DNA of 64,000 nt from Pampus argenteus. Taxonomy: Eukaryota > Chordata > Actinopteri > Scombriformes > Stromateidae. Made by a program: the position numbers and the translations under genes. Location of the stretch: positions 19,623,501-19,687,500 of the forward strand of contig CM072875.1 of assembly GCA_036937835.1 (NCBI GenBank), given 5' to 3'. This document shows positions 58,584-64,000 of the stretch, piece after piece; the first letter of the stretch is position 1, and the number at the start of each line of letters is the position of its first letter. A model generated the notes under the pieces. It did not search any database, had not been told where the DNA came from, and saw only the letters and a list, made by a program, of their open reading frames with translations.

Positions 58584-61500
58584 TGAGTTTTATTGTATTG
58601 TAAAGATGTTTTTTTTTTTTTTTACGACCACTGCATACACCTTTTTATTATTCAAGGTTGTATGGGTTAATATTGTTCTAATCTCCCCTTCAGACTCACT
58701 GTATAACACTCAGCAGCTACAAATCAACTGGAAACAACCTTGGAAAAAGAGAATAAAACTAAAACAAAAAAAGGAAATGAGAGGCAGGGGACAAAACATG
58801 AGCTGTTGGTAACTGTCTCGCCCTGATCTTTCTCTCCCGCTCGCTCTTCAGAGACGACAGATAACACGTTATTGTTCCTAGCAGGCTCGCTACGACGCAG
58901 GTTAATCAAGATAGCGGAGCAAAACCTTGATCTGTCTCTTCGATCTATGAAGCAGCGCTGTTGAAAAGCTCCTCTGTTCTTTGTCTTTCTGTGTCTGACT
59001 GCTACCTTTCTGTAATTTCAGCTCCACAGAGGTCTCTTGGCTCTTGAAAGGACGGAAGAACTGGTTGATTCAAACACTGCATCTGCAAAAACAGAAGTAT
59101 AAGCATCAGAAACTCTAGGTTGTGTTATACCTCCTAGGTTTAAGTGTGTGTATGATTCGCCCAGATTTAGTCACAAGAACATTAATGATGTTGACTACTG
59201 ATGTCGGATGAGGTTAAAGTCAGGGCTTTGTGCAGGCCAGTTACTCCACACTAAAATCATTTGTTTATGGACCTGGACTTGTAAACGGGGCCCTTCCCCA
59301 AACTATTGCTTCATAGTTGGAAAGTCGCTATCATTTAACGATTGTTCGGTATGCTGTAGTCATTTATTGTGCTATTGTTGGAGACACTAATGAAAGGGAG
59401 ATGTAGGAAAACTGCTCCTTCACACACACAATTCATCCTTTCCATCACTAGACCATCGTCGTTTGTGGTTTCATCACTTTCATTTAAGCTTACAGGAAGC
59501 TTTTTTGCTTTTCTGATTTTTGAGAACAAACGCCAGTCCAGGCGTGACAAGGCATCCATCACGATGCTGCGCCCTGTTTGATTGCGGCCGCAGGCATCTC
59601 GTGTACACGGGCTTCTGTATTTTTTAATGAGGAATAACAGCGAGAAAGCAGGAAGCAGTGAAACAAAATCAAAGAACAAACATTCAACATCCTGATGTTA
59701 CTGCGGAGTCTGTTACAGGGATATGACTCTATTTGAGGGATGTGAAACCTTATTTATATGTTAAATTTAAGACAGATATTTTGAAAAGTGTTGAAACATT
59801 GCTGTGAACTTCAGCATCAGCTCCATAATGTTAACTATCATACCAGAAGATAATATGAGTGATGATAATAATAATAATTGTTAATTGAAGCTTATTTTGG
59901 AAGCAGACTGTGTGCTGTGTAGACTCATTTGATCATATGGTGTCTTGGTGAAAGAATAATTAACGACGAGTAAAATCGGTGTGACGCGTTGATTCTATGC
60001 AATTTGTCACCGCTGCGCCTGTCGTGCACGTGCAGGTTCATCCCGCTGATTACATCAAATACTGTACATGTAAGATCCGACTACATTTCACCAATATAAT
60101 GTCACACAGATGCTTTTTTTCGTTTTCACCTTCTTCTACCAGCTGTGTTTACTAGCTCTGGTTATCTGAAGTAGAAAACAGTGAGAAATCAGAGCTATGT
60201 TGGTTTTTGCTGTGTGTACTGATGGAAATTACAAGGCTATCGTGTCACCTATTATTAGGCTGTATGTAGCCTACACCGTGTAATTAGCTCAGCAGGCTAG
60301 CAAGAGCTAATAGGATCTCTGTTCCCAACTGGTGCAGATTTATTTAATTGAGTGTGAAAGGAAAGAGACGGCCGTCTGCATGTCTTTATATTTCTATACT
60401 GCATTCCTGATCATGCACGAATCAGCCTCACTTGTCTATAGGTATTGTTTGCACGAAATGACGAGATACTAACATAAAAAGAGCCGACCAGGCATCTCTA
60501 ACTCTTGAAAGCCGCTGCTTTTTTTTTGATATCTGAAACTTCAGAAGAAGCTCTGGCACTTTGCTCAATAATACATCACACGTCTTCTTCACCTCTTTTT
60601 CTCCAGCACTTTAAAGAAAGCCTTCCGTTTCCAGCAACTGAATGAGAGGTGATCCACCATAACTAGTTATTTTAGTCCAACTGGGTGTCATCACGAGATT
60701 TTAAACTAACCTTTTGATCCCTTGAAAAGCGAACAAAGTGAAATTCAAACAACAGATCACAAGCTCGTGTCGTTTCAACTCCGTGTTCGGTAGAGATCGG
60801 TCCACATCAGGATGATGTTGGTGTCGGTAACGATATGTATTCCAACAGCTTCGGTTGTCTCATTTACATCAATATGTTCAGAGTCTGGTGGGTTTTGTTT
60901 GAGGGGAATTATGGCAGCAAATGCAGCGTGTTGTTCCTGTTTAAATGGCTCGTTGTCTATTAATGTGTCTACACACGTTAAACGCATACATACAGTGTGT
61001 GAAAATGACCTCTAGTCAGGCTGGATGCTTCCCGCTTCAATGTTAAATGGATGCTAACGATGCTACGCTAAACGTATCCAGGATAGTGAAATGGTCTTTT
61101 TTTTTTTTCTCATGAACCATGAAGAAAATCCTTGTTGTCGTCTTTGATTTCATGAACTAATCATAAGTGGATGAAAACAGAGCTGTTTTCATCCAGAAAC
61201 ATTAATTGTCCGTTCATTTACATAACCAAGAGCGTCTCAAATCCTTTTTTTTATCTTCTTGTGTCCTTTTTTCTTCTTTCCAGTACCAACAGAGCTACCG
61301 TATCATCTCCTGTTTAATTCATTTAACAAGGACACAAGGAAGCGGTGATTCCAGAAACATTTATTCAAATCCCCCGGCAGTTCAGCGGCCTGTGCGTTTG
61401 GCAGCGCTCCTCACGCCTTCGCCAAGACGCAGACGGCGAACCGTGTGAGTCAGGCTTTGAAAACACCGGATCAAAGACGACCATTTTCCTGGTAAAAAGC

Positions 61501-63524
61501 GTAAAAATTGCTTCGTTCGTCCCACGAGTTTGGTTGTTTAAACTGATCCCAGAGAGACCGGCAAAGGTTCACTGAGACGCGCCAACACACATATCAGACA
61601 CAGATTTCCATGTGTCACAGCTGGATAGAAAGGTTCATATTTATAGTTTTCTGAGTCATGTCTGCTAATGCCGCGTAGATTTACGTATTTATACAGAAAT
61701 ACAGAATGTTTACGAGCAAACACAGCTTGAAAACATGTTTCGCTCTCTTTCTGTCCCTCGTTTGACGGGTTTATTGGTATATATTTTAATCATATCCATG
61801 AGAGACTATCTCTGCCTTGAGAGGTGAGAGATGGGTTTCTTAATGGTGTAATACCTTATTTGGCCTTGTGGGGGTGCTATAGTTGAACATGTTGTGACTG
61901 GTCCAGTTCTGACGGCTGATGCATCTTCCTGAACCAGAAACCAACCTAGAAAAAGTCTCCAACAATACTCAACAACTAGTTTCCATTAAGTAAAGTACAA
62001 AAGTTACTCTGCTACACAACATAAAAGAAATGTTATACTATAAGTTATACTATAAGTTATACTGTATATCTTATAAACATTTGCATGTTATCCTCCTCTT
62101 TTCTTCGTTATATTACTTTTAGAAAATGCCATAAAATAGCTGTGTAAAATGTTAAAATACAAAAAATATATATACTTAAAATACAACATTTGATGGAATA
62201 TAGTGAATATATACATACATATGCATATAGGTGTGTGATAAAGGAGCCTCAAATGAACCTCTGGCCTCATTTTAAGAGCTTATGATCGCTTGGAGTTTAA
62301 AAGAACGAGGGAGGAGAGGCAGCGAAGCAGCAGGGAGTTTGAATCTGTGTGAGTGAAGAATATAAATGATGCTGCTATCTTACCTTTGAGCAAGGCAGGT
62401 AACCCCCCCTCGCTTCTGCATCAGAGTGGCTGCATGCTGGTTCATAGTCCCGGTTTCTCCTCCAGATAACTGCGTATGGATGACGTCATGCAGGAGGTTC
62501 AAAGTCTCCTTTAACATGATGGTAAAAAAAATTAATAACGAATCATTAAGTAACTTACTAACAACTCTTTTTGCTACTCAGAGTACTTATTAAGGAGTCA
62601 TTAATCGACAGGTTGTTGCTGATATATTTTTACTTCATTAGTATCGACGCATACTTTTGTGCACCATATTGTGAAGTGTTACAGATCGACCTATAGAAGT
62701 TTAGTTTCATAAAAGTTAATTTACTATGCCAGCTTTTAATGTGTTTTCTGCAATAGCAGCTAATAAGCTGAATGAATTGATGAATTATTGATGGATGATG
62801 CCTTCAGGGAATCAGAGGAATCATCATCTAACACATATTCAGTCACGCTATGTTTATTGTGTTCATCAAACCTTCATTTTGTGTCGTCGGTGTTGTTTTC
62901 TTTGTTGCTGCTGTGACCCAGTTTTTATCCACTGAGATCATTAAAGTTTAATCTAATATTATTGTTTGAACTGAAGACGCACAGTAGACGCGAGTAGAGA
63001 TGTTGAAAGCTACTCTAATCCTATCATAATCATAATTTCCATCAAGAAATTCAACAGGTATTCAGAAAATATGAGTAGACGATTGTATGAAATATTGCAA
63101 TGGTGAAGTTTGCACCGTCGCTGCTGGGAGGCTCTTCGGTTAAAGGCTGATTTTCTAGCGTCTGCTTCAGGAACATCATGTGTGTTTCTTCAGGTGGTTT
63201 CTCGTACGTCACCACTCTGAGCTCTGCACTACTTTCAGTACATATAAAGTAGACCCTTTCTCTTCTCCTGGTTCTTCTATTTTTCCTCTGTGCTTTTCTC
63301 ATATACAGCACATAACATCACAGCTCACAATTTTGCAAACAATGCAGCTGTATTACCTAGCAACGATGATGTAATATTGATGGAAAATTACGATAACAAT
63401 TATATATTATCATTATTTTTTCAAAGGAATGTAACCGGTGGGAAAATTTATCAGCGTGCAGTTGAAAAGTGTTTAAAAAAATCCCAGGAAGGACTTGAAC
63501 ACAACACTGTTGTTTTTGGTCAGC

Positions 63525-63553
<29 letters not shown>
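63525..63553 (+). repeat. (TG)n microsatellite
   Basis: About fourteen TG units in the distal intergenic region. Confidence 0.95.
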
Positions 63554-63556
<3 letters not shown>

Positions 63557-63682
63557 CGGAGAGGTCAGGAAATAATTAAGATAAGGGCTGGAGTGGACGG
63601 TGAAGGGGAGGGAGGGGGGCGCTGACAGACATGAATCTCCTGGATATATTTAGCTGAAGCTGCCTGAGTGAAGTATTCAGAT

Positions 63683-63741
63683 GGGGGGGGGGGGGTCATT
63701 TCCTCCGTTGCTGCAGAGCTTGTTGTTGTTGTTGTTGTTGT
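63683..63741 (+). repeat. G13 run followed by (GTT)n
   Basis: Thirteen consecutive G residues (63683-63695) and, 24 bases on, seven GTT units (about 63719-63741). The minus-strand frame with poly-Thr is an artefact of this. Confidence 0.9.
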
Positions 63742-64000
63742 CGTTTTCTTTTTCCTTCCTTTCTCTACCTGAGATACTTTTTCCACAAAAAGGAATGTGG
63801 AAAAACAGAAAGTAAGGAAGAGGAAGCAGATATTAGTCTGAATATGAATCTGTACTTTAAATTGTTTATAATGAACTGATGCTGCATAATGCTTTTATAA
63901 TTACTGCATTTACTCAGAGGGATTAATATTCTCACTGCCAATTAAAAAAACATAACTGCACCACAGCTGTCGGCAAACATTAAAAACCTTCAAAAAGAGC

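Larger units (their letters stand above)
58610..64000 (+). other. intergenic, no gene supported
   Basis: 5.4 kb without an exon I can assign on either strand. It contains a TG run (63525-63553), a run of 13 G (63683-63695), a GTT run (63719-63741) and a GT-rich 3' edge. An exon-like acceptor (TTTTTTCTTCTTTCCAG, ending near 61283) precedes an open stretch without recognisable protein. Confidence 0.55.

Noticed and set aside
61267..61345. Exon-like stretch after TTTCTTCTTTCCAG
   Set aside because: Strong pyrimidine tract but the following sequence has no recognisable protein and no clear donor.
1..64000. tRNA genes, CRISPR arrays, phage or bacterial operons
   Set aside because: No cloverleaf with a TTCRA arm, no spaced direct-repeat array and no prokaryotic gene layout were seen; the DNA is vertebrate nuclear.

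Overview
The window is nuclear DNA from a vertebrate, almost certainly a ray-finned fish of the teleost (percomorph-like) type. Genes are split by GT-AG introns, introns are short to medium, microsatellites are frequent, and the recognisable proteins are vertebrate-specific. No bacterial, viral or organellar signature was seen. Identifications rest on reading translated exons and recalling the families; no database search was run.

Three protein genes lie in tandem on the + strand. (1) jcad (junctional cadherin-5-associated protein) has coding exons at 4788-5113, 7030-10931 and 11630-11664, giving 1420 residues, followed by a long AT-rich 3' UTR to about 14.8 kb. (2) svil (supervillin) runs from about 23.6 to 52.7 kb. 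I can join 39 coding exons in one continuous frame: four exons that carry an 89-codon N-terminal extension and the conventional start, then 35 more, giving 2579 residues from the conventional start or 2668 with the extension. (3) A 422-residue type I acyl-CoA thioesterase / bile-acid-CoA:amino-acid N-acyltransferase family enzyme (ACOT/BAAT) lies at 56605-58491, with a likely non-coding first exon ending at 54897. The jcad then svil order on one strand matches the human chromosome 10p11 arrangement, so this looks like conserved microsynteny.

Region by region: 1-4.7 kb is the jcad 5' region and first intron; 4.7-14.8 kb is jcad; 14.8-23.6 kb is the jcad-svil interval with candidate svil promoters and several repeats; 23.6-54.2 kb is svil; 54.7-58.6 kb is the ACOT/BAAT gene, with a U1 snRNA-derived sequence fused to a dispersed element in its first intron; 58.6-64 kb is non-coding as far as I can see.

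jcad and svil both encode cortical proteins, one at cell-cell junctions and one linking membrane to F-actin and myosin II. The ACOT/BAAT enzyme is metabolic, ends in a peroxisomal targeting tripeptide, and is functionally unrelated. The most interesting observations are the frame-consistent N-terminal extension of supervillin, the U1 snRNA/transposable-element chimera, the altered nucleophile elbow of the thioesterase, and the PDZ-ligand and WW-ligand motifs in the jcad product.
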